From: Bacteroidota bacterium
GTDB lineage: Bacteria > Bacteroidota > Bacteroidia > Bacteroidales > GCA-2711565
Direction: 5' to 3'
Assembly: GCA_003353955.1 (NCBI GenBank)
Contig: PIVJ01000020.1
Span: 1-40,098, forward strand
DNA: 40,098 bases
Of this stretch, positions 15,589 through 27,073 are shown piece by piece. The notes beneath the pieces are model-generated. The model saw nothing but the letters and a program-made list of their open reading frames with translations, searched no databases and was not told where the DNA came from. Within the stretch, counting starts at the first letter, position 1, and each line of letters begins with the position of its first letter. The position numbers were made by a program, and so were the translations under genes.

Positions 15589-16284
15589 ATGGCTAAAATT
15601 ACACGAAAAAGAAAAGAAGCTTTAGCAAAATTCGATACCGAATCAATCTACACAATAGAAAATGCAATCGATATTGTAAAAGACACAACTTATACAAAAT
15701 TTGATGCATCAGTTGATGTGGATATTCGACTTGGTGTAGATCCCAAAAAAGCGAATCAAATGGTCAGAGGAATTGTAACTCTTCCTCATGGCTCGGGTAA
15801 AGAAGTTCGCGTACTGGTTTTATGTACACCTGATAAAGAAGAAGAAGCTAAAGCAGCCGGAGCTGATTATTATGGGCTTGACGAATATGTGACCAAAATT
15901 AAAGGTGGATGGACTGACATTGATGTAGTAATTACGATGCCAAGCGTGATGGCTAAAGTTGGCGCTTTAGGTCGCATACTTGGGCCACGTGGTTTAATGC
16001 CTAACCCAAAAACAGGTACAGTTACTATGGAAGTGGGAAAAGCAGTAAACGAAGTTAAAGCTGGTAAGATTGATTTCAAAGTTGATAAATTTGGTATTAT
16101 CCATGCAGCAATTGGAAAAGCTTCATTTGAGAAGCAACAATTACTTGATAATACAAGAGAACTTATCAACACCGTAGTTAAATTAAAACCAACTTCAGCT
16201 AAAGGAACCTACGTTAAGAGTATTTATATGTCTAGCACTATGAGTCCTGGAGTTCAAATTGAGCCCAAATCAGTAACCCTATAA
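15589..16284 (+). CDS. rplA: 50S ribosomal protein uL1
   Basis: The product is 231 residues, full length. The signature is present in the middle ([18 protein letters not shown]), and the two-domain L1 pattern is intact ([21 protein letters not shown] at the start, [11 protein letters not shown]-like [20 protein letters not shown] at the end). L1 binds the 23S stalk and in many bacteria represses its own operon through an mRNA mimic. I did not find a convincing mimic in the leader. Confidence 0.97.
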   Translation: MAKITRKRKEALAKFDTESIYTIENAIDIVKDTTYTKFDASVDVDIRLGVDPKKANQMVRGIVTLPHGSGKEVRVLVLCTPDKEEEAKAAGADYYGLDEYVTKIKGGWTDIDVVITMPSVMAKVGALGRILGPRGLMPNPKTGTVTMEVGKAVNEVKAGKIDFKVDKFGIIHAAIGKASFEKQQLLDNTRELINTVVKLKPTSAKGTYVKSIYMSSTMSPGVQIEPKSVTL

Positions 16285-16311
16285 AGTCGAGTAAATTAGA
16301 AGATTCAAGTT

Positions 16312-16833
16312 ATGACAAGAGAAGAAAAAAATCAGTTTATCGATTCTTTAGTAGAAGACCTAAATGTTAATAAATACATTTATTTAACTGACATTTCAGA
16401 TTTGAACTCTGAAACTACAACTAGTTTACGAGGACTTTGTTATCGAAGAGATATAAAACTAAAAATGGTTAAAAACACATTGCTTAAAAAAGCAATGGAA
16501 AAAGCCAATAAAGATCTGGAACCACTCTATGATGTTCTTACAGGATCAACTTCATTAATGTTCGCTGAAGCTGGAAATATCCCGGCTAAATTAATTAAAG
16601 AGTTCAGAAAGAAAGACTCAAAACCGATATTAAAAGGTGCCTATGTTGAAGAAATGGCCTATATCGGAGATGACCAATTAGATTTATTAGTTAATATCAA
16701 ATCTAAAAACGAACTTATCGGCGATATCATTGGATTACTTCAATCACCAGCTAAAAATGTTATATCAGCATTACAATCAGGTGGTCAAACATTATCAGGT
16801 GTGATTAAAACACTATCTGAAAAGCCTGAATAA
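16312..16833 (+). CDS. rplJ: 50S ribosomal protein uL10
   Basis: The product is 173 residues. The N-terminal rRNA-binding domain has the L10 pattern (TREEKNQFIDSLVEDLN, then LRGLCYRRDIKLKMVKNTLLKKAM, then LTGSTSLMF). The C-terminal helix (VISALQSGGQTLSGVIKTLSEK) would dock L7/L12 dimers. The gene is followed by rplL, with which it forms the stalk complex. Confidence 0.96.
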   Translation: MTREEKNQFIDSLVEDLNVNKYIYLTDISDLNSETTTSLRGLCYRRDIKLKMVKNTLLKKAMEKANKDLEPLYDVLTGSTSLMFAEAGNIPAKLIKEFRKKDSKPILKGAYVEEMAYIGDDQLDLLVNIKSKNELIGDIIGLLQSPAKNVISALQSGGQTLSGVIKTLSEKPE

Positions 16834-16899
16834 CAGGTATACGAAAAAAACTATTAGAAAAAGATTATCAATATTAAAACAATTTAAAACAATAATAAA

Positions 16900-17277
16900 A
16901 TGGCAGATTTAAAAGTTTTTGCAGATCAATTAGTTAACCTAACAGTTAAAGAAGTTAATGAGTTAGCTGGTATTCTAAAAGACGAACATGGTATTGAACC
17001 AGCTGCGGCTGCAGCTGTAGTAGCAGCTCCAGGTGCTGGTGAGAGTGTAGCAACAACAGAAGAACAAACAGCATTTGATGTTGTCCTTTTAGCAGCAGGT
17101 CAATCTAAACTTGCAGTTGTTAAACTAGTGAAAGAACTAACAAGTTTAGGTCTTAAAGAATCTAAAGAATTAGTTGATTCAGCTCCAAAAGCACTTAAAG
17201 AAGGGATTACTAAAGATGAAGCTGAAGCTCTAAAAGCTCAGTTAGAAGAAGCTGGCGCAGAGGTTGAAGTTAAGTAA
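16900..17277 (+). CDS. rplL: 50S ribosomal protein bL7/L12
   Basis: The product is 125 residues. The N-terminal dimerisation part is followed by an alanine-rich hinge ([14 protein letters not shown]). The C-terminal factor-binding domain is typical: [21 protein letters not shown], then [20 protein letters not shown] and a final [14 protein letters not shown]. It recruits translation GTPases. A 145-base gap separates it from rpoB and carries a palindrome. Confidence 0.97.
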   Translation: MADLKVFADQLVNLTVKEVNELAGILKDEHGIEPAAAAAVVAAPGAGESVATTEEQTAFDVVLLAAGQSKLAVVKLVKELTSLGLKESKELVDSAPKALKEGITKDEAEALKAQLEEAGAEVEVK

Positions 17278-17386
17278 GTAGTTCACGTTATTTACTAATT
17301 AAGAGGAATTGAAGACGACTATTTTCTAATAACTAGGCGATTTAGAGTCTGCTTCTGGATTTTGGTAATAAATACAACTACTAACC

Positions 17387-17407
17387 AGCCCCGCCGTAAG
17401 GCGGGCT
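17387..17407 (+). repeat. GC-rich palindrome just before rpoB
   Basis: AGCCCCGCC and GGCGGGCT flank a GTAA tetraloop with one bulged C, ending 15 bases before the rpoB TTG start. It resembles the dispersed CCGCC-GYAA-GGCGG palindromes of this phylum. A related unit lies at 35119-35142. Confidence 0.65.
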
Positions 17408-17422
17408 TAAAACTTTAAAACT

Positions 17423-20400
17423 TTGGCAAGTCAAAAAATTGAAAGAAAAAACTTCGCATCTACTCAAATTCAGACAGAATACCCTGATTTTCTGGATATT
17501 CAATTAAAATCTTTTCAGGATTTCTTCCAATTGGAAACCAATCCTGAGAATCGTATTAATGAAGGTCTGTATAAAGTTTTCTCAGAAAACTTTCCGATTA
17601 CTGATGCAAGAAATAATTTTGTTCTGGAATTCCTGGACTATTTCGTTGACCCACCCAGGTATTCAATAGAAGAATGTATTGAAAGAGGACTCACTTATAG
17701 TGTGCCTCTTAAAGCAAAATTAAAACTGTATTGTACCGATCCTGATCACGAAGATTTCGAAACTATTATTCAAGATGTATACCTTGGGATGATTCCTTAT
17801 ATGACTCCCAAAGGAACATTTGTTGTTAATGGTGCCGAAAGAGTTGTGGTATCACAGTTACACCGTTCACCCGGCGTATTTTTCGGGACAAATTATCACG
17901 CAAATGGATCTCAGCTATTCTCTGCCCGAATTATTCCTTTTAAAGGAAGTTGGATGGAGTTTACAACTGACATCAATAACGTAATGTATGCCTATATCGA
18001 CCGTAAGAAAAAATTGCCTGTTACAACATTATTGCGAGCAATTGGTTACGAAAGCGATAAAGATATCCTCGAAATATTTGATCTCGCCGAGACCGTGAAA
18101 GTCAGCAAAGCCGGATTAAAACGAGTGATAGGGCGTAAATTAGCTGCAAGAGTACTTCGATCATGGATTGAAGATTTTGTAGATGAAGATACCGGAGAGG
18201 TTGTATCTATTGAAAGAACTGAAGTAATTATTGACAGGGAAACCGAACTTGAAACGAAGCATATTGAATTGATTGTTGATGCAGGAATTAAAACAATATT
18301 AATTCATAAAGATAATATTAGTTCAACTGACTATGCTATCATTTTTAATACGTTGCAAAAAGATACTGCCAACTCTGAAAAAGAAGCAGTTGAGTTTATC
18401 TATCGACAATTAAGAAATGCCGAGCCACCTGATGAAGAGACAGCAAGAGGAATTATCGACAAATTATTCTTTTCTGACAAACGATATGATTTAGGTGATG
18501 TTGGAAGATATCGTATCAATAAAAAATTAAGCATTGATACACCCAGAGATACCAGGGTTTTAACAAAAGAAGATATTATCGAAATTATTAAATACTTAAT
18601 TGATCTTATTAACGCTAAAACAGATGTTGATGACATTGATCACTTAAGTAATAGACGAGTTAGAACTGTCGGCGAACAATTACATTCTCAGTTTGGTGTT
18701 GGTTTAGCCAGAATGGCTCGTACCATCCGTGAGCGAATGAACGTTCGAGATAATGAAGTTTTCACTCCTACTGACCTGATCAATGCTAAAACATTATCAT
18801 CAGTCATTAATTCTTTCTTCGGAACAAACCAACTTTCACAATTTATGGATCAAACCAATCCTCTATCTGAAGTAACACACAAACGCCGTGTTTCTGCTTT
18901 AGGGCCAGGAGGCTTATCTCGTGAAAGAGCTGGATTTGAAGTTCGTGATGTGCATTATACACACTACGGTCGTCTCTGTACAATTGAAACACCTGAGGGG
19001 CCAAACATTGGTTTGATTTCTTCATTATGTGTTTTCGCGAAGATCAACAAATTAGGGTTTATTGAAACTCCTTACAGGCTTGTTAAAGAAGGTAAAATAC
19101 AGAGTAAAAATGAGCCTGTATATTTAAGTGCAGAAGAAGAAGAAAATAAAATCATTGCTCAAGCAAGCACGATTTTAAAGGAGGATGGTCAAACTTTCCA
19201 ACGGGATAAAGTAAAGGCAAGATATTTAGCCGATTATCCAATCATTGAAAAGGAAAAGGTTGACATGATTGATATGGCTCCTAACCAAATTGCATCAATT
19301 GCTGCATCACTTATTCCATTTTTGGAGCATGATGATGCGAATCGTGCCTTGATGGGATCAAACATGATGAGACAGGCAGTGCCATTATTAAATGCAGAAA
19401 GCCCTATTGTTGGAACTGGAATTGAAGCACAAGTTGTTAGAGATTCAAGAGTTTTGATTAATGCTCAAGGTGAAGGCGTTGTGGAGTATGTTGATTCTGA
19501 TGAAATAAAAATCAGACATATCAGATCCGATGAAGATCGCCTGGTAAGTTTTGATGATGATTTGAAAAGTTATAGACTGACCAAATTCACCCGAACAAAT
19601 CAGAATACTAGCATTAACCTGCGTCCTATTGTTAGAAAAGGAGATAAGGTTACTAAAGGACAGGTATTGTGTGAAGGTTATGCTACTCAACAAGGTGAGT
19701 TAGCATTGGGTAGAAACCTTATGGTAGCGTTCATGCCTTGGAAAGGCTACAACTTTGAGGATGCTATTGTTATTTCAGAACGTGTAGTTAAAGAAGACAT
19801 CTTTACATCTGTTCATATTGAAGAGTTTACACTTGAAGTTAGAGACACCAAACGAGGTAATGAAGAATTAACCAATGATATTCCAAACGTTAGCGCCGAA
19901 GCCACAAAAGATTTAGACGAAAACGGTCTGATTCGTATTGGATCCGAAGTTAATGAAGGTGATATTTTAATTGGGAAAATTACACCAAAAGGCGAGAGTG
20001 ACCCTACGCCGGAAGAAAAGCTTCTCCGTGCAATTTTTGGCGATAAAGCCGGAGATGTTAAAAATGCCTCACTTAAAGCACCTCCCTCAATGAAAGGTGT
20101 GGTTGTAGAAAAAAGATTATTCTCAAGGGTAATTAAGGATCGAAAATCGAAAGTAAGAGAAAAAGAAATTATCCAGGTTTTAGAAGATGAGCATTTGAGA
20201 GATTCTGCCGAACTAAAAGAAAAATTAGTGGAGAAACTTCACGTCTTAGTTAATGGTAAAAACTCACAAGGTGTATTCAATAACTTTAAAGAGGAAATAA
20301 TTCCTAAGAAATCGAAATTCACTCAAAAATTATTACTGGCAGTTGATTACACCAATATCAATCCAAATAAATGGACAACTGAGAAGCATAAAAATGAATT

Positions 20401-21232
20401 AATCAAAGTGCTAGTAAATAACTATAATATTAAATACAAAGAGTTACTCGGTATCTTCAACCGGAAGAGATTTGTTGCAACTGTTGGGGATGATCTTCCG
20501 AATGGCATCATTCAAATGGCAAAAGTTTATATTGCCAAAAAGCGTAAGCTTAAAGTGGGTGATAAAATGGCCGGTCGTCATGGAAACAAAGGTATTGTTG
20601 CAAAGATTGTACGTGAAGAAGATATGCCATTCTTAGATGATGGAACTCCTGTTGATATCGTACTTAATCCGCTAGGTGTACCTTCTCGTATGAATCTGGG
20701 TCAAATTTATGAAACAGTGTTGGGATGGGCTGGTAAAAAGTTGAACATGAAATTCTCAACACCCATCTTTGATGGTGCAAGTGTAGACGAAATAAACAAA
20801 CTTCTGATTAATGCCGAATTACCTGAAAACGGGAGAGTTTACTTAAATGACGGAGGAACCGGAATAAGATTCGATCAGCCTGCAACGGTTGGGTATATTT
20901 ATATGCTAAAACTTCACCACATGGTGGATGATAAAATGCATGCCAGATCAATCGGACCTTATTCATTAATTACTCAGCAACCATTAGGTGGTAAAGCCCA
21001 GTTTGGTGGACAACGATTTGGTGAGATGGAAGTATGGGCATTAGAAGCATTTGGTGCTGCAAATGTACTGCAAGAAATCCTGACTGTTAAATCGGATGAT
21101 GTAATTGGCCGTGCAAAAGCCTACGAATCTATTGTTAAAGGTGAAAACATGCCTACACCAGGCTTGCCAGAATCCTTTAACGTATTGGTTCACGAACTTC
21201 AGGGACTTGGTTTAAAAGTAACCTTTGATTAA
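17423..21232 (+). CDS. rpoB: RNA polymerase beta subunit
   Basis: The product is 1269 residues. It begins at TTG: the frame is closed by TAA at 17408-17410, no ATG is available, and the protein reads (M)[12 protein letters not shown] then [20 protein letters not shown], the normal Bacteroidota start. The rifampicin region is wild-type in appearance ([40 protein letters not shown] split by one residue). The late [16 protein letters not shown] and the C-terminal [20 protein letters not shown] are intact. The protein is shorter than the E. coli subunit, as usual for this phylum. rpoC follows after 85 bases that include a terminator-like hairpin. Confidence 0.98.
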   Translation: MASQKIERKNFASTQIQTEYPDFLDIQLKSFQDFFQLETNPENRINEGLYKVFSENFPITDARNNFVLEFLDYFVDPPRYSIEECIERGLTYSVPLKAKLKLYCTDPDHEDFETIIQDVYLGMIPYMTPKGTFVVNGAERVVVSQLHRSPGVFFGTNYHANGSQLFSARIIPFKGSWMEFTTDINNVMYAYIDRKKKLPVTTLLRAIGYESDKDILEIFDLAETVKVSKAGLKRVIGRKLAARVLRSWIEDFVDEDTGEVVSIERTEVIIDRETELETKHIELIVDAGIKTILIHKDNISSTDYAIIFNTLQKDTANSEKEAVEFIYRQLRNAEPPDEETARGIIDKLFFSDKRYDLGDVGRYRINKKLSIDTPRDTRVLTKEDIIEIIKYLIDLINAKTDVDDIDHLSNRRVRTVGEQLHSQFGVGLARMARTIRERMNVRDNEVFTPTDLINAKTLSSVINSFFGTNQLSQFMDQTNPLSEVTHKRRVSALGPGGLSRERAGFEVRDVHYTHYGRLCTIETPEGPNIGLISSLCVFAKINKLGFIETPYRLVKEGKIQSKNEPVYLSAEEEENKIIAQASTILKEDGQTFQRDKVKARYLADYPIIEKEKVDMIDMAPNQIASIAASLIPFLEHDDANRALMGSNMMRQAVPLLNAESPIVGTGIEAQVVRDSRVLINAQGEGVVEYVDSDEIKIRHIRSDEDRLVSFDDDLKSYRLTKFTRTNQNTSINLRPIVRKGDKVTKGQVLCEGYATQQGELALGRNLMVAFMPWKGYNFEDAIVISERVVKEDIFTSVHIEEFTLEVRDTKRGNEELTNDIPNVSAEATKDLDENGLIRIGSEVNEGDILIGKITPKGESDPTPEEKLLRAIFGDKAGDVKNASLKAPPSMKGVVVEKRLFSRVIKDRKSKVREKEIIQVLEDEHLRDSAELKEKLVEKLHVLVNGKNSQGVFNNFKEEIIPKKSKFTQKLLLAVDYTNINPNKWTTEKHKNELIKVLVNNYNIKYKELLGIFNRKRFVATVGDDLPNGIIQMAKVYIAKKRKLKVGDKMAGRHGNKGIVAKIVREEDMPFLDDGTPVDIVLNPLGVPSRMNLGQIYETVLGWAGKKLNMKFSTPIFDGASVDEINKLLINAELPENGRVYLNDGGTGIRFDQPATVGYIYMLKLHHMVDDKMHARSIGPYSLITQQPLGGKAQFGGQRFGEMEVWALEAFGAANVLQEILTVKSDDVIGRAKAYESIVKGENMPTPGLPESFNVLVHELQGLGLKVTFD

Positions 21233-21244
21233 AAAAAAAGAATG

Positions 21245-21277
21245 GGGATAGGACTTTATATTCTATCCCGATTTTTT
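21245..21277 (+). terminator. Terminator-like hairpin between rpoB and rpoC
   Basis: GGGATAG (21245-21251) pairs with CTATCCC (21263-21269) around an 11-base loop and is followed by GA and six T (21272-21277). An A-rich run before it would make it work in both directions. In the middle of an essential operon it is best read as a partial terminator or attenuator. Confidence 0.65.
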
Positions 21278-21317
21278 ACGTACTTGTTCTTTTATAAATT
21301 CAAATTAAATTCAACAT

Positions 21318-24300
21318 ATGGCTTTTCGAAAAGATAATACTGGAAACGGAACATTCTCAAAAATGACCATTAGCCTTGCATCCCCAGAAACTATTTTAGA
21401 GAAATCAAGTGGTGAGGTTCTTAAGCCAGAAACCATTAACTATCGTACCTATAAACCCGAACGAGATGGTCTGTTCTGCGAAAGAATTTTTGGTCCCGTT
21501 AAGGACTGGGAATGTCATTGTGGTAAATACAAAAGAATAAGGTATAAAGGAATTGTTTGCGACCGTTGTGGTGTAGAAGTTACCGAAAAGAAGGTAAGAA
21601 GAGAGCGCATTGGACACATCCAGTTGGTTGTACCCGTAGCACATATTTGGTTTTTCCGATCATTACCTAATAAGATTGGTGCCTTGCTTGGACTTCAAAC
21701 CAAGAAATTAGATTTGATTATTTACTACGAAAGATTTGTAGTAATTAATGCAGGTGTTAAAGCAGCAGATGGAATTAACTATCTTGATTTCCTAACGGAA
21801 GAAGAATATTTCGATATTCTTGATACCATTCCTGCTGAAAACCAATATTTAGATGATTCTGATCCCGATAAATTTATTGCTAAAATGGGTGCTGAAGCAA
21901 TCCATGATTTGTTAGCACGATTAGATTTAGATACCATCTCTTTTGAACTAAGGCATAAAGCAAATACAGAGACTTCTCAGCAGCGTAAAGCTGAAGCCTT
22001 AAAAAGACTGCAAGTATTTGAGGCATTCAGAAATTCTCGCACACGTATAGAAAACAGGCCCGAATGGATGATCGTGAAAGTTGTACCAGTTATTCCACCA
22101 GAATTGAGACCATTGGTTCCACTTGATGGCGGAAGGTTTGCAACATCCGATTTGAATGACTTATACCGTAGGGTGATTATTCGAAATAATCGATTAAAAA
22201 GATTAATTGAAATTAAGGCACCTGATGTAATTATGCGTAATGAGAAACGTATGCTTCAGGAAGCTGTTGATTCATTATTTGATAATTCAAGGAAAGCTAA
22301 TTCTGTAAAGACTGAATCAAACAGAGCTCTTAAGTCTCTAAGCGATAGTCTTAAAGGAAAACAAGGCCGTTTCCGTCAAAATTTATTGGGTAAACGAGTT
22401 GATTATTCCGGTCGTTCTGTAATTGTAGTTGGTCCTGAATTAAAACTCAACGAATGTGGTATCCCTAAAGATATGGCATCCGAATTATTTAAGCCATTTA
22501 TCATTCGAAAAATGCTTGAACGAGGTATCGTTAAGACCGTTAAATCAGCTAAAAAAATAGTTGATCGTAAAGATCCGGTTGTTTGGGATATATTAGAAAA
22601 AAGTCTTAAAGGTCATCCAATAATGCTGAACAGGGCTCCTACCCTACACCGTTTGGGTATTCAAGCTTTCCAACCAAAACTCATTGAAGGCAAAGCAATC
22701 CAGTTACACCCATTGGTGTGTACTGCATTTAATGCGGATTTCGATGGTGACCAGATGGCTGTTCACATACCCTTGGGTAATGCAGCAATTTTGGAAACCC
22801 AAATTTTAATGCTTGCTTCACATAACATTCTAAATCCTGCTAATGGTGCGCCAATTACTGTACCTTCTCAGGATATGGTGTTGGGCTTATATTATATGAC
22901 CAAAGGAAGAAAAAACACCAAAGAGTACCCGGTGAAAGGAGAAGGATTCAGGTTTTACTCTCCTGCAGAAGTAATCATTGCCTATAACGAGAAAAAAGTT
23001 GACCTACATGCAATTATTCATGTAAGAACGAATGATGTAGAAGACGGTGAGATAGTCTCAAAGATTATTGAAACAACTGTTGGTAGAGTGTTATTTAATC
23101 AGGTAGTACCTGAAGAGTATGGATATATCAATGAACTCTTGACTAAAAAAGCGTTGAGAGACATCATTGGGGATATTGTAAGAAAAACGGGTACAGCGAA
23201 AACTACTGAGTTCCTTGATAATATCAAGCGCCTCGGATTTAAAATGGCCTTTGAAGGAGGATTATCATTTAACCTTGGTGACGTACTAATTCCAGAACAA
23301 AAGGTAGAACTAGTACAAAATGCAAATATTGAAGTAGAGGAAGTAATGAACAACTATAATATGGGGTTTATCACTAACAATGAGCGCTACAATCAGATTA
23401 TTGATATTTGGACACATACTAACTCTCAACTTACACATACCTTGATGGATCAGATTTCTAAAGACCAACAAGGATTTAACTCAGTTTATATGATGTTAGA
23501 TTCCGGGGCAAGGGGGTCTAAAGAACAAATCCGTCAGTTATCAGGAATGAGGGGGTTGATGGCTAAACCTCAAAAATCAGGAGCAACCGGTGGTGAAATC
23601 ATTGAGAACCCTATTCTTTCTAACTTTAAAGAAGGATTATCGGTACTAGAGTATTTCATCTCCACTCACGGCGCACGTAAAGGATTGGCAGACACAGCCT
23701 TGAAAACGGCTGATGCCGGTTATCTAACCCGGCGATTGGTTGATGTTTCTCAAGACGTAATTATTACAGAAGAAGATTGCGGTACTTTACGAGGGTTGAC
23801 TATTTCTGCCTTAAAGAAAAGTGAAGAAGTGGTTGAAACTTTATATGATAGAATTTTAGGAAGAACTACTGTTCATGACATCTACCACCCTTTAACGAAT
23901 GAGTTGATAATGAAATCCGGTAGTGAGCTAACTGAAGAAATTGCGAGATTTATTGATGATTCTCCAATTGAAGAAGTTGAGATACGATCCGTACTGACTT
24001 GCGAGTCGAAAAAAGGTGTTTGTACCAAATGTTATGGCCGTAACCTTGCCTCAGGCTTGATGGTTCAACGTGGTGAATCCGTTGGTGTAATTGCAGCTCA
24101 ATCAATTGGTGAGCCGGGAACACAGTTAACATTACGTACATTCCACGTTGGAGGTACAGCTTCAAATATTACTATTACATCTAAAATTGAAGCTAAATTT
24201 GATGGTGTGTTGGAAATTGATGAATTGAGATCAGTGGCATACAAATCAAAAGAGGGTGAAAAGTTCAATATTGTTATCGGCCGTTCTGCTGAAATGCGAA

Positions 24301-25619
24301 TTATCGATAAATCTACAGGTATTGTGCTTACTTCTGGGAATATTCCCTACGGTTCCTCTTTATATGTCGAAAGTGGAAGTTCTATTAAGAAAGGAACTTT
24401 GATTAGTTCTTGGGATCCATATAATGCTGTTATACTTTCAGAAGTTGGAGGAAAGATTGTCTTTAACAATATCACAGAAGGACTTACTTATCGAGTTGAG
24501 TCTGATGAACAAACAGGATATAAAGACAAAGTGATTATTGAATCTCGTTCTAAATCCAAAAATCCAAACATCTCTATTCTGAATTCTGATGGTGTCGAAG
24601 TCAGATCTTATGATATTCCTGTAGGCTCGCACATTATCATTAGTGAAGGTGATAGAGTGAAACCAGGGGATACCTTAGTTAAAATCCCAAGAGCAATTGG
24701 GAAATCCGGTGATATCACCGGAGGATTGCCAAGGGTAACAGAATTATTTGAAGCAAGAAATCCATCTGATCCAGCTGTAGTTTCTGAAATTGACGGTGTT
24801 GTTTCATTCGGTAAAAAATTAAAACGTGGTAATAGAGAGGTTATTATTACCTCAAAAACCGGAGAAGAAAAAAAATATTTAATCTCAACAAGTAAACAAA
24901 TCTTAGCTCAGGAGAATGACTATGTAAAAGCAGGTACTCCACTCTCGGAAGGAGTGATGACACCAGCTGATATTCTTGCGATTAAAGGACCCACGAAAGT
25001 TCAGGAATATATCGTGAACGAAATTCAGGAAGTATATAGGCTACAAGGGGTGAAAATTAATGATAAGCATTTTGAAGTAATCGTTCGACAAATGATGCGC
25101 AAAGTAGAAGTTGACGATCCGGGTGATACTAGATTCTTAGAAGGAGAATTAGTAAATAAAATTACTTTCATGGAGGAGAATGACGAGATTTTCGGGAAGA
25201 AAGTCATCATTGAAGCTGGCGAATCTGAGAACTTTAAAACAGGACAGATTATTCATGCCAGAAAACTTCGAGATGAAAGCTCAATGCTTAAGAGGAAAGA
25301 TAAAGTATTAATTGATTCACGAGATGCCCAACCAGCAACTGCTCGCCAGGTGTTACAAGGGATTACCCGCGCATCATTACAAACAAATAGTTTTATTTCT
25401 GCTGCTTCATTCCAGGAAACCACTAAGGTTTTAACTCAGGCATCAATTATGGCAAAATGCGATCATTTACTCGGATTAAAAGAAAATGTTATTGTTGGTC
25501 ATAAAATTCCTGCCGGAACCGGATTAAGAGATTATGAACATATCATAACTGGCTCAAAGAAAGAATATGAATCATTGATGGCTGAGAAAAAGGAGGTTAT
25601 TAAAGAAGAAGTGGTATAA
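21318..25619 (+). CDS. rpoC: RNA polymerase beta' subunit
   Basis: The product is 1433 residues. The N-terminal zinc site is complete ([24 protein letters not shown], spanning Cys-x-Cys and Cys-x2-Cys). The catalytic magnesium loop is [15 protein letters not shown]. The second zinc site is visible as [21 protein letters not shown]. The trigger-loop region reads [21 protein letters not shown]. The C-terminal [12 protein letters not shown] is also typical. No truncation or frameshift is seen. The gene ends 18 bases before the DUF3467 gene. Confidence 0.98.
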   Translation: MAFRKDNTGNGTFSKMTISLASPETILEKSSGEVLKPETINYRTYKPERDGLFCERIFGPVKDWECHCGKYKRIRYKGIVCDRCGVEVTEKKVRRERIGHIQLVVPVAHIWFFRSLPNKIGALLGLQTKKLDLIIYYERFVVINAGVKAADGINYLDFLTEEEYFDILDTIPAENQYLDDSDPDKFIAKMGAEAIHDLLARLDLDTISFELRHKANTETSQQRKAEALKRLQVFEAFRNSRTRIENRPEWMIVKVVPVIPPELRPLVPLDGGRFATSDLNDLYRRVIIRNNRLKRLIEIKAPDVIMRNEKRMLQEAVDSLFDNSRKANSVKTESNRALKSLSDSLKGKQGRFRQNLLGKRVDYSGRSVIVVGPELKLNECGIPKDMASELFKPFIIRKMLERGIVKTVKSAKKIVDRKDPVVWDILEKSLKGHPIMLNRAPTLHRLGIQAFQPKLIEGKAIQLHPLVCTAFNADFDGDQMAVHIPLGNAAILETQILMLASHNILNPANGAPITVPSQDMVLGLYYMTKGRKNTKEYPVKGEGFRFYSPAEVIIAYNEKKVDLHAIIHVRTNDVEDGEIVSKIIETTVGRVLFNQVVPEEYGYINELLTKKALRDIIGDIVRKTGTAKTTEFLDNIKRLGFKMAFEGGLSFNLGDVLIPEQKVELVQNANIEVEEVMNNYNMGFITNNERYNQIIDIWTHTNSQLTHTLMDQISKDQQGFNSVYMMLDSGARGSKEQIRQLSGMRGLMAKPQKSGATGGEIIENPILSNFKEGLSVLEYFISTHGARKGLADTALKTADAGYLTRRLVDVSQDVIITEEDCGTLRGLTISALKKSEEVVETLYDRILGRTTVHDIYHPLTNELIMKSGSELTEEIARFIDDSPIEEVEIRSVLTCESKKGVCTKCYGRNLASGLMVQRGESVGVIAAQSIGEPGTQLTLRTFHVGGTASNITITSKIEAKFDGVLEIDELRSVAYKSKEGEKFNIVIGRSAEMRIIDKSTGIVLTSGNIPYGSSLYVESGSSIKKGTLISSWDPYNAVILSEVGGKIVFNNITEGLTYRVESDEQTGYKDKVIIESRSKSKNPNISILNSDGVEVRSYDIPVGSHIIISEGDRVKPGDTLVKIPRAIGKSGDITGGLPRVTELFEARNPSDPAVVSEIDGVVSFGKKLKRGNREVIITSKTGEEKKYLISTSKQILAQENDYVKAGTPLSEGVMTPADILAIKGPTKVQEYIVNEIQEVYRLQGVKINDKHFEVIVRQMMRKVEVDDPGDTRFLEGELVNKITFMEENDEIFGKKVIIEAGESENFKTGQIIHARKLRDESSMLKRKDKVLIDSRDAQPATARQVLQGITRASLQTNSFISAASFQETTKVLTQASIMAKCDHLLGLKENVIVGHKIPAGTGLRDYEHIITGSKKEYESLMAEKKEVIKEEVV

Positions 25620-25637
25620 TAATAAATTCTTAATATT

Positions 25638-25955
25638 ATGACAGATCCAAAAAATCAAAAGCAAATTAATATTGAATTGAGTGAGGAAATTGCTGAAGGA
25701 ATCTATTCTAACCTGGCAATGATTACTCATTCAAATGCGGAATTTATCGTTGATTTTATTAAATTGATGCCTGGTATTCCAAAGGCAAAAGTAAAATCAA
25801 GAGTAATACTTACACCTCAACATGCTAAAAGATTGTTGAGAGCATTACAGGATAATATCTCTAAATTTGAAACTATTCATGGGTCTATTAAAGATTCTGC
25901 CCCAGGTGATGGAATGCCTCCAATAAATTTTGGGGGTCCCACAGCACAAGCTTAG
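25638..25955 (+). CDS. DUF3467 family protein
   Basis: The product is 105 residues. It matches the DUF3467 pattern found after rpoC in many Bacteroidota: IELSEEIAEGIYSNLAMITHS, then EFIVDFIKLMPGIPKAKVKSR and LTPQHAKRLLRALQDNI. The C-terminus is Gly- and Pro-rich. The function is unknown. The conserved place right after rpoC suggests a role with RNA polymerase or ribosome production, which is inference. A strong terminator follows and closes the operon. Confidence 0.9.
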   Translation: MTDPKNQKQINIELSEEIAEGIYSNLAMITHSNAEFIVDFIKLMPGIPKAKVKSRVILTPQHAKRLLRALQDNISKFETIHGSIKDSAPGDGMPPINFGGPTAQA

Positions 25956-25970
25956 CTAAAATATTTAAAC

Positions 25971-26004
25971 AAAAAAGGTGTTATTATTAATAACACCTTT
26001 TTTT
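25971..26004. terminator. Bidirectional terminator
   Basis: GGTGTTATTA and TAATAACACC pair perfectly around a single T (25977-25997), with six A before and seven T after. It ends the rpo operon on the plus strand and overlaps the stop of the convergent zinc-ribbon gene on the minus strand, so it serves both. Confidence 0.92.
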
Positions 26005-26407
26005 ATGCATTTATTTCTGGAGTATATATTTTAAACTCACCTTGATTTTTAATACAATCCATTATTTTTCCTTTAAACCTCCAACATGTCATTTGCCTCA
26101 TTTCTAATCTCTTAGCTAATTCATAAGTTGATATTTCGGGGTTCGAACATACATTAAATGCAATACTAAATGCATCTGTAAGATCAATTTTACACCTATG
26201 AAAAATTGTATGAGCAGTGGCTGACTCTTCTGCTTTGCATCTTGTACATCTTCTGGAGAGATTTGTCTTTCCGTTACAATAATTGGTATGCCCGCACTTT
26301 CGGCAAATAAAACCATTTTCCCATTTAACATCTGACAAATATTGCAAACATTTATCAGTGTCAGCAAACTTATCATTAAAATCCTTTATCGTTAACTCTT
26401 TAAACAT
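26003..26407 (-). CDS. IS1595-type zinc-ribbon/HTH protein lacking the DDE domain
   Basis: The product is 134 residues. It corresponds only to the N-terminal part of IS1595-family (ISXO2-like) transposases. A zinc ribbon comprises Cys35, Cys38, Cys54 and Cys57 (GFICRKCGHTNYC, then SRRCTRCKAEESATAHTIFH). A helical DNA-binding-like segment follows (ISTYELAKRLEMRQMTCWRFKGKIM). The DDE catalytic domain is absent, and the remaining 3' space is the rpo terminator, so it is not simply frameshifted. I see no inverted repeats around it. It is either a decayed transposase or a free-standing small DNA-binding protein. It has its own putative -7 box (TATCTTTG, minus strand, 26478-26485). Confidence 0.7.
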   Translation of the reverse strand: MFKELTIKDFNDKFADTDKCLQYLSDVKWENGFICRKCGHTNYCNGKTNLSRRCTRCKAEESATAHTIFHRCKIDLTDAFSIAFNVCSNPEISTYELAKRLEMRQMTCWRFKGKIMDCIKNQGEFKIYTPEINA

Positions 26408-26477
26408 ACCTCTAGCTATCTGCGACTTACAACATCTCTCTTACAAATCCAAATGTATTTTGGAATATCTATTGATA

Positions 26478-26485
26478 CAAAGATA
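26478..26485 (-). promoter_or_regulatory. Putative -7 box for the zinc-ribbon gene
   Basis: On the minus strand this reads TATCTTTG (TAnnTTTG), about 70 bases before the start of the gene ending at 26003. No clear -33 element is seen. Confidence 0.4.
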
Positions 26486-26528
26486 AAATAACTAGTGATA
26501 TTAATGCGATTCAATATAGAATTTGCGC

Positions 26529-26536
26529 TATATTTG
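26529..26536 (+). promoter_or_regulatory. -7 box for the thioredoxin-like lipoprotein
   Basis: TATATTTG matches TAnnTTTG and lies 21 bases before the ATG at 26558. No clear -33 TTTG is present at the expected distance. Confidence 0.5.
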
Positions 26537-26557
26537 CAATAGTAAATAATTGTCAGA

Positions 26558-27040
26558 ATGAAAAGAATAAATATTTTAATAACTGCCATACTGGTCTTGC
26601 TTATTTTTGGATGTACATCAACTACTAATAACAACTCCAAAACTCAAAAAAACCCTACTCAATCTGATAATATTATGCCAGAGTATTTGGGTTTTGAGAG
26701 TTTTAAAGAAATGGTGTGGGACTTTGAGACAAATCCCAATGAATGGACTTACAAAGGTGATATGCCATGTATTATTGATTTTTATGCGGATTGGTGTAAC
26801 CCATGTAAAAAAATAGCCCCAATTATGGAGGAACTGGCGAGTGAATACGAAGGAAAGATTAAAATTTACAAAATTGATACTGATGTTGAAAGAAAACTAG
26901 CATCTGTATTTGAAATAACCGGAATTCCGGCTATTCTATTTGTGCCATTAAATGGTCAACCTATGAAACAAACGGGTGCTATGTCGAAAGAATATTATGA
27001 AGAAATAATTAATGAAGATTTATTAATATCAACTGAATAG
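26558..27040 (+). CDS. Thioredoxin-like lipoprotein
   Basis: The product is 160 residues. A lipoprotein signal ends LIFGC with the lipobox Cys19, followed by a Ser/Thr/Asn-rich linker to about residue 40. The thioredoxin fold has the active site WCNPC (Cys80 and Cys83) after IIDFYAD, and the cis-proline at Pro124 (TGIPAILFV). WCNPC is a change from the usual WCGPC. The protein should be tethered to a membrane facing the periplasm and could reduce disulfides or act in a thiol-redox relay. A second, broken copy of the same gene follows directly. No cytochrome-maturation genes are adjacent, so its partner is unknown. Confidence 0.87.
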   Translation: MKRINILITAILVLLIFGCTSTTNNNSKTQKNPTQSDNIMPEYLGFESFKEMVWDFETNPNEWTYKGDMPCIIDFYADWCNPCKKIAPIMEELASEYEGKIKIYKIDTDVERKLASVFEITGIPAILFVPLNGQPMKQTGAMSKEYYEEIINEDLLISTE

Positions 27041-27073
27041 CACGCGATTAGCCAATAATAATCTAGAAAAAAA

